A stretch of DNA of 64,000 nucleotides from Aquilaria yunnanensis (taxonomy: Eukaryota; Streptophyta; Magnoliopsida; Malvales; Thymelaeaceae), in the NCBI GenBank assembly GCA_039654915.1, contig CM077594.1, forward strand, positions 99,338,893-99,402,892, given 5' to 3'. This document shows, in pieces, positions 12,321 through 24,400 of the stretch. The notes beneath the pieces are model-generated. The model ran no database searches. It saw only the letters and a program-made list of their open reading frames with translations, and was not told the DNA's origin. The translations under genes and the position numbers were made by a program. Position 1 is the stretch's first letter; the number at the start of each line of letters is the position of its first letter.

Positions 12321-12814
12321 ATGCTGTAGGAGAGGGAAGGTGAATAGGGGATAAGATGAGAGAGATAGGGAGATGAGAAAAGAAATGATCTTTCGGTCAA
12401 CACGTTTTCTCTCTCATTAATTAGTAGTATTTAATTTTTTTTATTTTTATCAAATCCCAAGACATGATAAATATAAATATGAAAAGAAAAATAGGCTTGG
12501 TCAAAAGTTAAAAAAAAAAAGAACAAAAAATTAATTAGTGGGAATAATTTTTTAAGACTTTAGCTAAATAAAAAAAAAAGATTAATGAAATAAAAAAAAT
12601 GGGGTAATAATTTTTAAATGAGAATTTTTACATTGTTATGATATTCCAATTTTACATAAACGTCCAATATAATTAATCTTTTACATGAACTATATTATTT
12701 AAATTAAAAATTTTAGATTTTGGTAGAATCTTACGATCCACGATCCGATCTTGCGATCTCGATCTTGCACAACAAAAAACGATACAGGGTAAGATCCCAA
12801 TCTTAACAACCTTG
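11856..12814. mobile_element. Nested TIR element with 8-bp TSD (hAT-like)
   Basis: Perfect 12-bp inverted ends CAAGGTTGTTAA...TTAACAACCTTG, flanked by a perfect 8-bp duplication GTTGTTAG (11848-11855 and 12815-12822). The subterminal regions carry many GATCGTAGGATCG-like motifs at the left and GATCCACGATCCGATC at the right. An 8-bp duplication fits the hAT superfamily. No transposase was seen. A GA tract lies inside at 12289-12320. It inserted into the older hAT element at 11389-13280. Confidence 0.82.
12289..12320. repeat. (GA)n microsatellite
   Basis: A short, nearly pure GA tract with one AA interruption, inside the nested element. Confidence 0.85.
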
Positions 12815-13033
12815 GTTGTTAGTGACCAAATTGAGACAAATATACAACAGTTGAGAACTTAGGGATGAATTTACAACAAAAAGTAAACGTTTTAAATAAT
12901 TATTTAAATAATTTTTTATAATATTTAATTTTATAAATAATTATTTAAATAATTTTTTTCTCCTGAGTTTTAGTCATTGCTAGTCTTGCATCTGCCTAGC
13001 TTTCCTGAGCCTAAAAACCTGACTCCATCACTG

Positions 13034-13200
13034 ATATTGAGAGAGTTTTTTCTGCAATAAATATTATGAAGAATCGATTGTGAAATTGAATAGGAGATCA
13101 ATTGATGAATGATTATCTAGTTGCTTACATTAACAAAGCTATATTTAATAGTATAAGTAATGAGATAATCATGCAGCATTTTTAGGCTATAAAACATCAT
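13034..13200 (+). pseudogene. hAT transposase C-terminal dimerisation relic
   Basis: One frame reads DIERVFSAINIMKNRL, stop, N, stop, IGDQLMNDYLVAYINKAIF, then SISNEIIMQHF, stop, and on to HHREQL and a final stop. It matches the conserved hAT C-terminal block (.ERAFSAM...KTRLRN.MGD..LND.LV.YIE..IF) in order and spacing without a frameshift. Three in-frame stops before the natural end show it is dead. It is the best evidence for the family of the surrounding element. Confidence 0.82.
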
Positions 13201-13280
13201 CGTGAACAGCTGTAAATATGAAAATATTTTATTAATAATATTTTCGTTGCCCCCTGGCATAATTTTCTTTCTCTGCTTTG

Positions 13281-13616
13281 GTTGGCATGAAATAATTATA
13301 AAAAACTGATTACTTTCTAATAATGGATTTTTTTAATGGAAAAATATTTAGCTCAATTAGCAAGTTTTTAAGCTTATGCAACTCTGGAAAGTCCAACGAC
13401 ACGAGTTTGAAATTAAAGGCTGTTAGTAAGAAAATTCTCAGTAAACAGAAAACACGTGCATCTGAAGTTCAGATGGGCTATGCATAACGGGCTTCGCAAA
13501 AAGCCAGGGCCCAAGGCTCGTTGATTTGGACATTAATGGAAACGAATCGATCAGATGGACGTTGTTCGAGAAATCTGAACGCTTTGAAAAGGGATAAGGC
13601 TGCCGGACTGCCGGGA
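13281..13616. promoter_or_regulatory. Putative promoter/5' leader of plastid L18 gene
   Basis: It contains TGGGCT at 13474-13479, further GGGC-type motifs nearby (ACGGGCTT, GGGCCC), and a CACGTG G-box at about 13453. TGGGCC/T (site II) motifs are frequent in plant ribosomal protein and housekeeping promoters. Function here is inferred from motif and position only. Confidence 0.4.
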
Positions 13617-15563
13617 ATGGCTACGACTCTGTCTCTGTCGACGATTGTTCTTCAGTCTCGAAGTTCATCGCTATTTGGAAGTGGCCTGGAACAAGTCTCC
13701 CTCAAATGGACGCGACCAGCTCCCTCGATTCGTCTGAACGTCGAAGCAAAAGATTGCACGAGAAGGGAAGAACGCCAAGCGCGCCACGCTCGACTCAGGA
13801 AGAAGGTTCCTTCAGCCTTACCTTACCCTTTCTCATCTTCCTGCTTCTTCCATTTATGTTTCGACCACCTATGGGCAATGGGAATACTACAATTCGTTTA
13901 CTGTCACTCGTCAATTCTTCATGCTTTACTTTTGTCATTGCAATGTTTTGCACATATTCCCCAGTTTTAAGTATTTGTAGATTTTACGTATGCCAATTTT
14001 GGAGTTCTCCTGCCTGAATCGCCCAGATATTTTCGCTGAGAACCCAATTAGTAGGGGAAGAAAATATACTTGAAAAATCCCATACCCATCACTTCTGATG
14101 TCAAGAACTGTAGCGCAGACTTGCTTTTAGATTGCTTTGCCGAAATACAGTTGTACATTGCTTGCCCTTTGGGGTTTCAGGACACATAAGAAATCGTAAG
14201 CTTTGTGGCGCTTAGTTATATTTTTAGCTCATAGGTGTCAATTGTCTTCTAAATTGGACCTCACCCCTTGGATGGAACGGCAATCCTAGAGCAGGAGAAA
14301 AACACTCATTGTCATTCTGTACTCTGACTGCTAGAATCCTGGATTTTAGAACTTTTATATTTTTGAAGAGCCCCCAAAATGGCATTGTTTCTGCTCTAGC
14401 CTCGGAATCCAACCGGTTTGGGTTGCTGGTTAAATTTGTTTCATTTATCAAGGTTTGTTCTGTTATCAATCAGGTTTCAGGTTTTCCCTCACTTTAAACA
14501 GGTACCCGCCATTTGTTAGTACTTGCTTTAAGCTCTCTAACATGAGCATGGCTGCACTAGTTTGTTATCTATTGTTTGTCATTTTGAGCCAGAAAGCTTG
14601 AAGACTTTCATCGGTTCACATTGTAACGTTGTTTGATGAATTTTCTGATTATGGGGTTTCGAATTTGATGCCAAGTATTTATTCAAGGTTTCTTTTGAAC
14701 CAGGTTGAAGGGACACCTGACAGGCCACGGTTGTGCGTCTTTCGCTCCAACAAGAATCTCTATGTTCAAGTGATTGACGACACTAAGATGCATACGCTTG
14801 CTTCTGCTTCAACCATGCAGAAACCTATTTCTGAGGAGTTTGACTATACCTCTGGTCCTACAATTGTAAGTAGCTTTAGTTCTCTGTAAGACATTCCCTT
14901 ACCTTTTTTCTCTGTCCTGGCTGTAATCTGTTGGCCTGACGTGATGAATTGAGGCCTCATTGACCACATGGGTTAGACAGAGGATAGCATTGACTTCATC
15001 TCTTAGTTCACAGTGGATTCGATTTCACTTTGTGGAACCTTGTGAGGACATTCTGATTGCTAAAAAGAAATGCATCCTTCCTGCCAATCCTCTATGTAGA
15101 TTGCTAATAGAAAACTAAATGCCACAGTTTCTTAGAACTTTTTGTTTCCATATGCTTGGTTAATCCCTTTTCTGGATAGAATTTTATGCAACATCCATGT
15201 GCAAGTTGGTGCTAATTCTTTCTCTAAATGGACTTCTTTTTGAATTATCTGTTTAGGAGCTGTCAATCTTGGTTCTTTTACTTCTGGGATTTAATCTTGA
15301 AACTTGATCGAGCAGTTTGCCTATTCATGGCCATTCAGCTTGAATCTTGCTTGGTTTCCATCTCTTGTTAAGTTTCAGTGAGATGCTCACATTTTGAAAA
15401 CTTTTGAGAACAGGAAGTGGCAAAGCGAATCGGTGAAGCCATTGCAAAGTCTTGTCTGGAGAAAGGGATCATAAAGGTGGCCTTTGATAGAGGTGGATAT
15501 CCATATCATGGACGTGTAAGAGCAATTGCTGATTCTGCTCGGGAGCATGGTCTTCAATTTTAA
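13617..15563 (+). CDS. RPL18: 50S ribosomal protein L18 (uL18), chloroplastic
   Basis: Three exons in phase 0: 13617-13805, 14704-14865, 15414-15563, giving 166 aa. The first ~45 residues ([18 protein letters not shown]..) are Ser/Thr-rich, as in a chloroplast transit peptide. The mature part runs [14 protein letters not shown], then [20 protein letters not shown], then QVIDD, and ends [24 protein letters not shown]. These are the conserved blocks of bacterial-type L18, which binds 5S rRNA in the central protuberance of the 50S subunit. The start was chosen because it gives a transit peptide in frame with exon 2; a longer upstream open frame has no conserved sequence. The length fits nuclear-encoded plastid L18 of other plants. 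Confidence 0.95.
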
Positions 15564-18205
15564 GCTGTGGATGGTTCTTGATTGTTTTGTAATCTATGCC
15601 CTCTTTCTGAGTTGTATTTACACCTGAACAAACAATGTTTGAATTAAGGTTGAGCGTTTGATATTGTTCCGGCTCTTGCAACTACAATGCTTGTTGAATT
15701 GCAAGAGAATGCTATGGCCTAGACTGTTAGCAGATAACAGAACAGAGATTAACTAGTGCCTTAGATTTGAGGTCCATCTAATAACAGTTCTAGTTTTAGT
15801 TTTAGCATAAGCGATTAGGAAAAGTTGGTGGTCAGTTTTTCTTCACATTCATAGATTACTCAAAACTCTGGACTCCTAAAAGCTGTGAAGTAGATTCCTG
15901 GTGATAGTTAAGGGCAACGTTTGGCAACAACATTACTGATTAGTGTCAAAAGTTAAAAAAAAAAAAGGACACTGCCTAATAATAGCTGTTAATGTTATTG
16001 GTTTGAAGAAGTTATTTTGACCATATAAAAATTAACTCAACCGCTAACCAAAAAAGCTATTCTTACATCATGTTAGTTGTGTATAAAGGCTATTCTTAAA
16101 AGGCTTATAATAAAAATAGCAACCAAATATTCGATACAAGGTTACGGAATAATGTTCTATGCTCTATTCTTACGACGTAAAGTAAGTTGTTATTGGTGAT
16201 CAAATCATCGGACAGATGAAACTTTAATTACAAGAAATTAAGGGCTGGTTGAGTGAAGTAGGTTAAACTTCGATTCACAACCTAACTAAACGGCCTGACA
16301 TTTCTCTTAACTTGGTTTATTGAAAGCCAAATCCTGATTAAACTTTTTTAATCCATCTTTAACCAATGGATTAGCGTTTCTGGCTTGGTTGCATAACGGA
16401 TTTAACAAGAAACACTTGAAATGAAAGTGGGTGATTAACTACCTTCTGGTCAGCCTTTAACGTTTGAGTCCTCGGCTCTTAAGAGTGAAATGGAGGCCAA
16501 CTCTTGGTCACTTTCTTTTCGGGATCGCGTTCCTCTCCTCTCCTCTCCTCAGTGTTATTTACGTTTTCCCTTTTCGTCCCTTTCTGTTTCCTGGCCTAGA
16601 CTATGAGTCTAAGGCCAAGGCCAAAATCATTAAGCGCACCAAACAAGAAAATCACAACATACATGCATAGGTACATTGTGAGCTTACTTCACTCTACTTT
16701 TATTATATACAACATGTATGACTTTCTTTTTGGTTCTAAATGAATGCAATATATGATTTATGAAATAGAAGCTAATGAGATACAAGTAGAATATGTTAAA
16801 TACAATTTCAAGATCAAATGGATCCTTTATCATGAAAATTACAACCGGGGATAAATGTAATTTGAGGAGCTTTTGCCTTTGGTACTTTTGTTGAATTGAT
16901 TAATCGCTTACATTAGAACTTTTATCGGGTTATAATGAATTTTTCGTCTTGTCATATAGAAAAAGGTAATACGTATGGGAAATGAAATTTTTTTTTTATC
17001 ATTTAAGACATTTCACATTTTTTTTTTCATCAAAAACAGCATCTGTACAATGTATAAGGACTAAAATGTATTTATAAAGAATGTGTTATGCCCCTTTTTA
17101 TGGGAGAAGAAGGAGATCCTATCCCTATCTCCTTACTTCCTTAGTCACTAAATCAAAGGGTTAAAAATTAAAAATGAGATGTTTTTAATTCTCCTTAACT
17201 TTAAGGTAATATAAAAATGGAAAAAATAGTATTATTTTTTTTATGAAAAAGAGGAGTATATGTGTATTAAAGGTGAGCTTGGAGTTGGATAGAATAAAAA
17301 TCCAACCCAAACCATTCTTATAGAGTTGGTTTGAATTGGGTAATAATTAACTGTGGGTCACGAGTTAGTTCCAAGCTATCTGTTTTTGTGTTGGTTTCGA
17401 TTTTATATGAAATTAACTTGAAATGGAACTAAACCTAAAATATTTATTTGCATGTATAATAAGATTTATGATATTATACATCTAGCCATATATTCATTCA
17501 TTGGAAATTATATTATGAATGTGTTTTTGTCTTTTAGTCTTAAACACAAGACTTGATCTAACAGAGTGCTTTTGCTAAGTTTTGCAATTGGTATCCACGA
17601 TTTAACTTACATATGTATTTAAACTTAGAACTGGTTGTGAATTGTACTAAATATTTTTTAATGAGGTGAATGTTAATTATTTTTAGTTCTTTAGTTTTTT
17701 TTTTTTTATGAAATTTTATTGGATTTTATAGTTGTTATAGGTATATGAAGCAAATTGAAAATAACAAGAGAACCAATAAAAAAACCAAACAAACAAACAA
17801 ACTATAGATATAGTTTTTTTTAATTATCGATTTTTGAGTTGAATTGATTTCATTAAAACACGCACCCAACTCAGTCCATACTCATCCTTCCATGCACCCC
17901 ATTTGTTTATTTTCATGTTGGGAGTGCGTAAAAAGTTTTATTTAATAATGTTCTTAAGCCCAAACAACAAAAATGATTAAACTGTGAGCATGAGAGGGAA
18001 ATGTAATCAGAAAGGTTGGTGCAAAATTGCGAGCATATGCTGGCGATGTTGTAACAGAAGGTACTCAGAATTGGACAGTTACAAATCTCCAAACCTATAT
18101 TGCATTTGGCCCCCTTATTTAAATCCCCTACCCCTCCTTCATCAATTCCCAGTCCACCACCCACTCCTCCTCCCTTAATTAAATTATACTGTATTAAGCA
18201 TCATC
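15564..18205. other. Intergenic, L18 to TPX2-domain gene
   Basis: No gene seen. A possible small MITE-like unit occupies about 15912-16134 (GGGCAACGTTTGGCAAC at the left and, inverted, GCAACCAAATATTCG at the right; TAA precedes the left end). A TCCTC pentanucleotide run lies near 16532-16550. The rest is AT-rich. Confidence 0.35.
18115..18124 (+). promoter_or_regulatory. TATA-like box for TPX2-domain gene
   Basis: TTATTTAAAT inside a C-rich stretch, about 80 bp before the ATG at 18206. A core promoter is plausible from position alone. Confidence 0.35.
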
Positions 18206-20252
18206 ATGGACAAAACACCCTCCAGATCTCCGTCATTCAAGGTTCTAATGAGTCACTAATACCATCTCTAATTTCTTTTATTCTCCCTTCTTAATTGCAC
18301 TGTGTAACTGAACATTTCCTCTTCTTTTTTGTTTTTCCTCAGCAGCGACTTTCTTCTCCTGTTTCTGCTACCCCAGGAGTGGTGAGATATATGCATACGT
18401 ACATACACACACACACAGACACCCATGTTTCTGGGTACATATATATTCTACTTCTAGTTCTTTTGCTTCTACCAAATCGCAAAACATGTAAAAAAAAAAA
18501 AAGGATGTTGTGATGGTGTACTAAGTATAAAGTGTATATAGTTTTGGAAAACCATATGGTAACAATTTGTCATAGAAATACAACCCTATTTCTTTTTTTT
18601 TTGTTTTTTTCTACATAGGAAAAGATATGTTACCATCGTGCTACTTTTAGCTAGGAAAGCTGAGGAATGTGTCAGTGTTACTATTGAGACCTATACACCA
18701 AAGGCCATATTCGGGCCTGGTACTTCTGGCCCGTTTATTGTTTCTGTTTGTAGGCAGCATCTACGCCCAATCAGAACAACCAGCCTGGCCATATTTAATA
18801 TGTTGCTCTTGAATGTGGGTCCACATGCCTACAAGCAAGTAGACCTCCCGCAAGTGTGGTATTTAAAACCGTTATCGAGTCCACATTCAAAGATGGCCCG
18901 CCAGTAGCTTTTTAAATTTGTTTTGGCCCAACCGAATCCAAATAAAATCAGGACTGTCTTTATTTTGTTTTATTTTCCCTCTTTCAAAAGGAGCTACACA
19001 CAAGCTTTTATAAAACTTTCGTGCTAAATAGTGTGTCAAATTTTTAGTGGATAATTTCTTATTTTAAGCAAGTTCATATAATTTCGTTCCAATCACTATC
19101 TGGCCCATAATAGAAGCTTTTATTAGCTTTTCTTTATTTTTACCAACTAATGGACAAATTAAAGTATGTACGAAAACTAGAGAATTATTTAGCATTTGGG
19201 TTTATGACAGCATTCAGGATTCCTTCAAATAGAATATTGTCACGTGATAATTTTAAATGTTAAAGTTTGATGGAAGGGACTTGATGAGCCAAGTTCATAA
19301 TACAATTTTCTTTTTCGGATTTTAGTTTATTTCTTTTTTTGAAATTCCATTATGCAATATGTGCTGTTATTGAAGCAATATTGATGATTTCTTTTGTAAC
19401 AAGAACTGATTGATTGGTCTACAGGTACAAGATGAACCGAGTAACAACAAGGTGGCTTACAAATCTAAGGTAGTCAAACAAAAGACACATGGAGATTTTT
19501 TTTTTTAAGCCCTAAAGTTGAGTCCAATTCGATGAAACAATTAATATAAACCAACAAATTGACTTTTAGGGCACTCCTAAAAACACCAGCACAAAGGAAA
19601 ATATCAAATCATCAGATTTTAGACTTCACACGGAGCAAAGAGCTAGCAGACGTGCAATATTCAATCATTCGGTCAGCAACTCTAGCAGCTATTAATTTAA
19701 AGTACTACTTAAAAAGCACGTGCAGGTTAGCCTAAGGATGAAGTTGTTGATTTACAACTTAGCTAAACACAGTCTCAACTCTCACAGGTAGCAACAAAGT
19801 TCTATCTCATGGAGTTGCAAAAGAAACAAGTAGAGAAAGTGCTCAAGGTACATAACTACTTTCTCGTTTGCTTTACATTGTTTAAACCGCTCGAGTTTGA
19901 CTGGGCAGATAATGGTCACACAGATTATAGATAACGAGGAGAAGCGTTCGCTGCGGAAAGAGATGGTTCCAAAAGCCCAACTGATGCCTTATTTTGACAA
20001 GCCATTTGCCCCTCAAAGGTAGACAAATTATTCTCTATACGAGAGAATCGATGTTTTAGCTCTACACATGCACCGGCGGCTTCAACTTGATCTGCATCTT
20101 ACAGGTCCAATCGGCCATTGACAGTTCCCAGAGAACCAAACTTCCGTAACATGAACACCAAGTGCTGGAGTTGTATGTCGGAAGATGAGCTCTATCGAAT
20201 CGAGCAAGCTTTCCTCTGGAACCCCATCAAATGCCACGCACGTGGCCAGTGA
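18206..20252 (+). CDS. Short TPX2 C-terminal-domain microtubule-associated protein
   Basis: Seven exons fit: 18206-18241, 18343-18381, 19425-19469, 19570-19671, 19788-19847, 19909-20018, 20105-20252 (179 aa). All junctions are phase 0 except the last, which splits an Arg codon. The N-terminus is MDKTPSRSPSFK. Exon 4 carries DFRLHTEQRASRRAIFN, the signature of the TPX2/Xklp2-targeting domain (KLHTEQRA..RA.FN), and exons 6-7 give VPKAQLMPYFDKPFAPQR and SNRPLTVPREPNF, also conserved in this family. The proteins bind microtubules. The size resembles the small TPX2-domain proteins of plants, not full TPX2 or WVD2-like proteins. Short exons 1-3 are the least certain. The specific role is unknown. 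Confidence 0.85.
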
Positions 20253-20783
20253 TCTGCCGCTTTTAGCTCTCTATTGTTTTGTGTACTGTAGCCTATTGCA
20301 GTCTTCTTTAATTCCCAGTTTAGCTATCTCTCAGTTTCGCTTCATTATCTGTCGCTTTTACGTACCATCTTGCGAATAAACAGAGAGTTGTACTTGCGCT
20401 CGAGTTTTATTTTTGTTCAACTAGTCCATACATGTCCATTTCAATTCATGTTGCTGATTAGATTTCAATTATTAGTGAACCAGTTCAAGCCTCGAGCGTT
20501 AGGCTATTTTAGTTTCAACTAAAACAGTAAAAGGGAACTGACCCACTTGCTTAAAGCAAACCTCAACTGCAATCAAATTCTGAAACTATAAATTTCAAAT
20601 CGGAGTTAACTGAAATCGGAGATAATGACAAAGTGATCAAATGTACATTCCGGGACAGCAACCTAATCACTTGGACATGGAGATCCATAACCGTCGGTGT
20701 CACGTATGGTCAAGAAGCTCTTTAAGCACCGTCCTGGCCTAACTTCGAGACATAAGGCCACATGGATGCTTGAGAGAGCAGCT
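20253..20783. other. Shared 3' region between convergent genes
   Basis: The TPX2-domain gene (+) and zinc-finger gene (-) end towards each other here. The segment must hold both 3' UTRs. No other feature was seen. Confidence 0.4.
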
Positions 20784-21434
20784 TCAGAGCTTCAGTGTAA
20801 GATCTGGGGTGCAACTTTCGGACACCGCAGAAGGAGTGGCCTCACTGAAGTTCATGGTTGAGTTTCCAGGCACCATATAAGTCGCGTCACCTACCTGACG
20901 GAAGCTGCCTGGCCACAGCAGCTCTGCCTCATCTTCTTCCTCTATGAATATGGGGAAACTTGGACAGGTCTGTTGGAACCTTGCATAGCTTTTGGCGTCC
21001 GGTAGCACGAAGCTTTGATGCACTGATGAGTGAGCTTTGATCCCAAGAGACCTCAGAGGAATGTTCCCATCATGGAGAAGAGGCAAAGAGGCCAGGTTGC
21101 CATACCTTTCCGAGAAGACCCCCATCCGCAGTGCTCGCTTAGCCAGAGTTCTCTCTCGCTTGTGCGCGTTTTGGTGGCCACCAAGAGCTTGGGAGCTGAA
21201 GAACTTGCGTTGGCAAAAGTTGCAAGGGAAAACTCTTGGAATTGCTCCGGCTGCTGTGGTGCTTGAGGCTTGTTCATTGCTGTTTTCGCTTGTGCCTAGC
21301 TCATCATTCTGCTTCTGCAGGCCTAAGGTAAACTCAAGTGAAACCGGTGCTGATAAGTTGGAAGCTACTTGGCTGCTGACTTCTGATTCATTTTCTGAGC
21401 CAACCTCAACTTCAAGGTGTATAATCTGGTCCAT
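20784..21434 (-). CDS. C2H2 (QALGGH) zinc-finger repressor-type transcription factor
   Basis: Intronless, 216 aa, ATG at 21434-21432. One plant-specific zinc finger: [20 protein letters not shown], with Cys71, Cys74, His87 and His91 and the QALGGH helix at 82-87. The C-terminus ends DLTLKL, an LxLxL EAR repression motif that in this family recruits TOPLESS-type corepressors. A second L.FTLGL block lies at about residues 32-39. This architecture matches the ZFP1/ZFP3/ZFP4/ZFP7 group of nuclear regulators of development and ABA/light responses. The exact orthologue cannot be fixed. Upstream sequence to about 22320 may hold a leader with an intron, but this is not shown. Confidence 0.9.
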   Translation of the reverse strand: MDQIIHLEVEVGSENESEVSSQVASNLSAPVSLEFTLGLQKQNDELGTSENSNEQASSTTAAGAIPRVFPCNFCQRKFFSSQALGGHQNAHKRERTLAKRALRMGVFSERYGNLASLPLLHDGNIPLRSLGIKAHSSVHQSFVLPDAKSYARFQQTCPSFPIFIEEEDEAELLWPGSFRQVGDATYMVPGNSTMNFSEATPSAVSESCTPDLTLKL

Positions 21435-24400
21435 GACTGAAGTGCGTGGTCCGGGTTGAGCTGTTCTAATATACCGTGGATGGGAGATGAAGTAGGTTGA
21501 TCCAGCAAGCGCCCGAATCTATAAATATATATTCACCTGCATATATATCTAGGTAGATTATGATGCTTAAGTAATGAGTCCTCAGCTCTTTCACAACAAA
21601 ATCACAACCATAACTGCAGAGCAACTTTCACAACTATTCAGTCTAAGCTAAATCTGATCAGGTTCCAAACCCGTAAGTGCTTTAGCTGAGGTGGAAAAGA
21701 CATCACAGATGAAATAAAGATGGTTGCAGAGAAGTTGGGAAGGCAAGACAGCAGGCAACTTACAATAAGAGAGGTGCTCTATCTATAAGCAATTAAAGGA
21801 TTTATGGTCCAGGGGACCAGACTATCCCAAGCAACAAATACACTAGGGCATGGACATGTGAAGAAAGTCAGTTGAAGATGAAGAAAGAAAATATTTGTCA
21901 CTCTTCAGCCCGCTTGCATATCCTTCAGAAGCTGCTTGTGTACTTGTGAAAACTTTATGTTTCAAAAGAAAGAAAGCCAAGAAAATCTTTATCCTACTTT
22001 TCCATCAAAAGAGAGTCACTGTTTATTATGGCTGGAAACACCTAAAATTCAACTATACAGTCTGGAACAACTTCATAATCACATCCACACAGCTGTCTGT
22101 ACAGAAGGATGGAGAATTCAGGTAAATCAAATAAACAGAAATAAGAAAAACCAAGAACAGGATATAAGAGGAGGAGCTGGAAGAAGATAAGTCATACTGT
22201 GTCAGCAATGCATGGTAACTGAGCCTGCTGGTGGATGGGCAGATTGAGGCTGCTCTGAAATTGGGAACATTTGATTTCTCTCACATGTGTGTCTGAGCAT
22301 CACAGTAGAGAAAGAGAAGATGGGCTTAGTTATATGAAGGCTAAGCTAACAGGAGCACAGCATGATGGCCTGAAGGGACATCAGATAAGTCTGAGAAAAA
22401 TAACCCAAAAAAAAAAGCTAGTCTTGTTGGTGCTGTATTAGGATATACTTTAACAAAACAAAAGGCAAGCCTAAAGCCATTTCTCTGTGTTTTGCTGGTA
22501 TAAAACAAAGGCTATACTATACTACTACTAACTGTAATCGATCACAGATATCAAAGAAAATATAATTATAGGGGCATTGGGATAAAGAGAAGACTAATTA
22601 TTTAGTAGTACTATACATATGAATGAATAAAATATTGGTCCAAATCGCTAACACCAACATCCAACATGCAATATTTCTAGTGTTAAAGGGGAGCCCCACC
22701 GGGGATGAGAAATCCGAAAGCAAACATGTTCCCTTGCAGTTGCTCAAAATATTTTATTGTGCATTATTAGTATTTATTACAACTTGTCCTTTACTTTTAC
22801 TAGTTTATACAAATATTTGGAAGACAGTGCGACTACTTTCAACAGATGTGTCTGATTACTTTCATGCTCCTACGAAACACATATGTCAATCAGTTCCTAC
22901 TTCCTAGTACCTAGCTCAATCTTAGTGCCTTGTCATGGGGAAATGGTCACCGGATGAGAAAAATATGATCCATACAATTTATAATTTGGAAAATTAGTTG
23001 GTGACCACACTCATTTTACGGTTTAATGGTCACAACACAAGCGGTAGTTATATATAGATGGATCACTTCTAATTTAAGCAAATTATTTCCAAATACGTAC
23101 ATCTTTTAGTACAGTCCAGCCGATCGAATTAGAGGAACATATTTAATTTCTTTTATCGATCGCCTCGTTAGGTGTTGTGGAGTGCTCTTTATAGAGACTA
23201 TAATTGCTATTACCTTGTGCCACCACCGCGCACGCAATGGCTAGTGAGCTAACCTTGCACACAACCAGGCACCACGCACGCGGTGTAATGCAGTTCTCAA
23301 CTGGAAGACTCTTCAGGGACTCCCCTAAGTATATATGCAACATGCGCAATGACCCTCTGAAGCCTCCCCACTGGTACCACCGCGCGAACATGTTATTCAT
23401 GGTGACAGTGGGAACCTGCTTTTTGTAAATTAATCTACACAAGCGGTTAGGTTTCACTTTCAAAGGCTTGTCAGCCAAGAATCCTCATCAAAATCAAACC
23501 ACTCCATAATTGGTCCAGAGGAGCCTTGAGATAATATTTCAGATGCTTTGTCTTGTGAACGTAAAACTTGAATTTTAAAGTTAGAAAGGAATTTTTTATT
23601 CTAGGGGGTTAAGGAGACTTGGGCTCGGAACTTAGAGCACTTCTTTTCTTGAAACATATTAGTACAAGTGCCTCACCTTTAGACCTCAAGGGAATGATTT
23701 GTATCGGGGTTTATGGTTGTATCTTTTCTATAATCTATTTCCTTCCATTTTCAAGAAAAAACTCAAAGAATTAGTTTTTATTAAAATTACTTAGAAGCTT
23801 ACTTTACACGTTTACATGCCTATGGAGCAATTTTTTTTCTTTGCCTCCAACAACACTCTTGATCCTTCGCCCTCCAATCGAAGGTAACGTATCCAGTGAC
23901 AAGACAAGTGTGCAAGTAAAATATTTTTTAAGTAAATGTGCAAATAAATGTCATGGTTGTAAATGACTAATTAGAAAAAGGGGTAAATATGTCACTCATC
24001 TTAGGTTATATGAACAAACTACCCAATATTGTATTCTTTGAGATTAATTTGTTATCTTCAAAAAATAACTATTTGAAATAAAAATATATATATATAAAGC
24101 TATAAAAATAAGTGTCTGATTGAATATTGAAAAATGTTCAAAAAGAAATATATAAAAGTGTTTAAACAAAAATATAAAAATGTTTGAAACAATATACAGA
24201 TAAATAGAAATGTATAAATTAATGAATAAAAAAGATCTAAATAAATATTTAAAAATGTCTAAAGTGAAATTCAGGAGTATCTTAACAATAACTAATAAAT
24301 AAAATTTATTTTTTTATTAGGAAGACAAATCTCAAACAGTCTTCCCCTCTTTTGTCTCTCTGCCACATTCTTTGTCCCATCTGCCACTCAGACTTCCTCA

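Larger units (their letters stand above)
11389..13280 (+). mobile_element. Degenerate hAT element (TTF/zf-MYM type), interrupted by a nested element
   Basis: The left end begins CAGGGGCGGCGCCACC, close to the CAGGGGCGGAGCCA terminus common in plant hAT elements. A hAT transposase C-terminal relic lies at 13034-13200 on the plus strand. The right end is uncertain: the GCCCCCTGG...TTTCTCTGC stretch at 13250-13280 resembles a decayed terminus, and no matching 8-bp duplication was found. The element at 11856-12814 was inserted later. No intact transposase frame remains. Confidence 0.6.

Noticed and set aside
17270..17900. TIR element with GTTGG-type ends
   Set aside because: Left and right sequences share only short words; no consistent inverted alignment or TSD.
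23143..23478. 111-residue minus-strand open frame
   Set aside because: No recognisable domain, no promoter or splice context, and stops in neighbouring frames; treated as chance.
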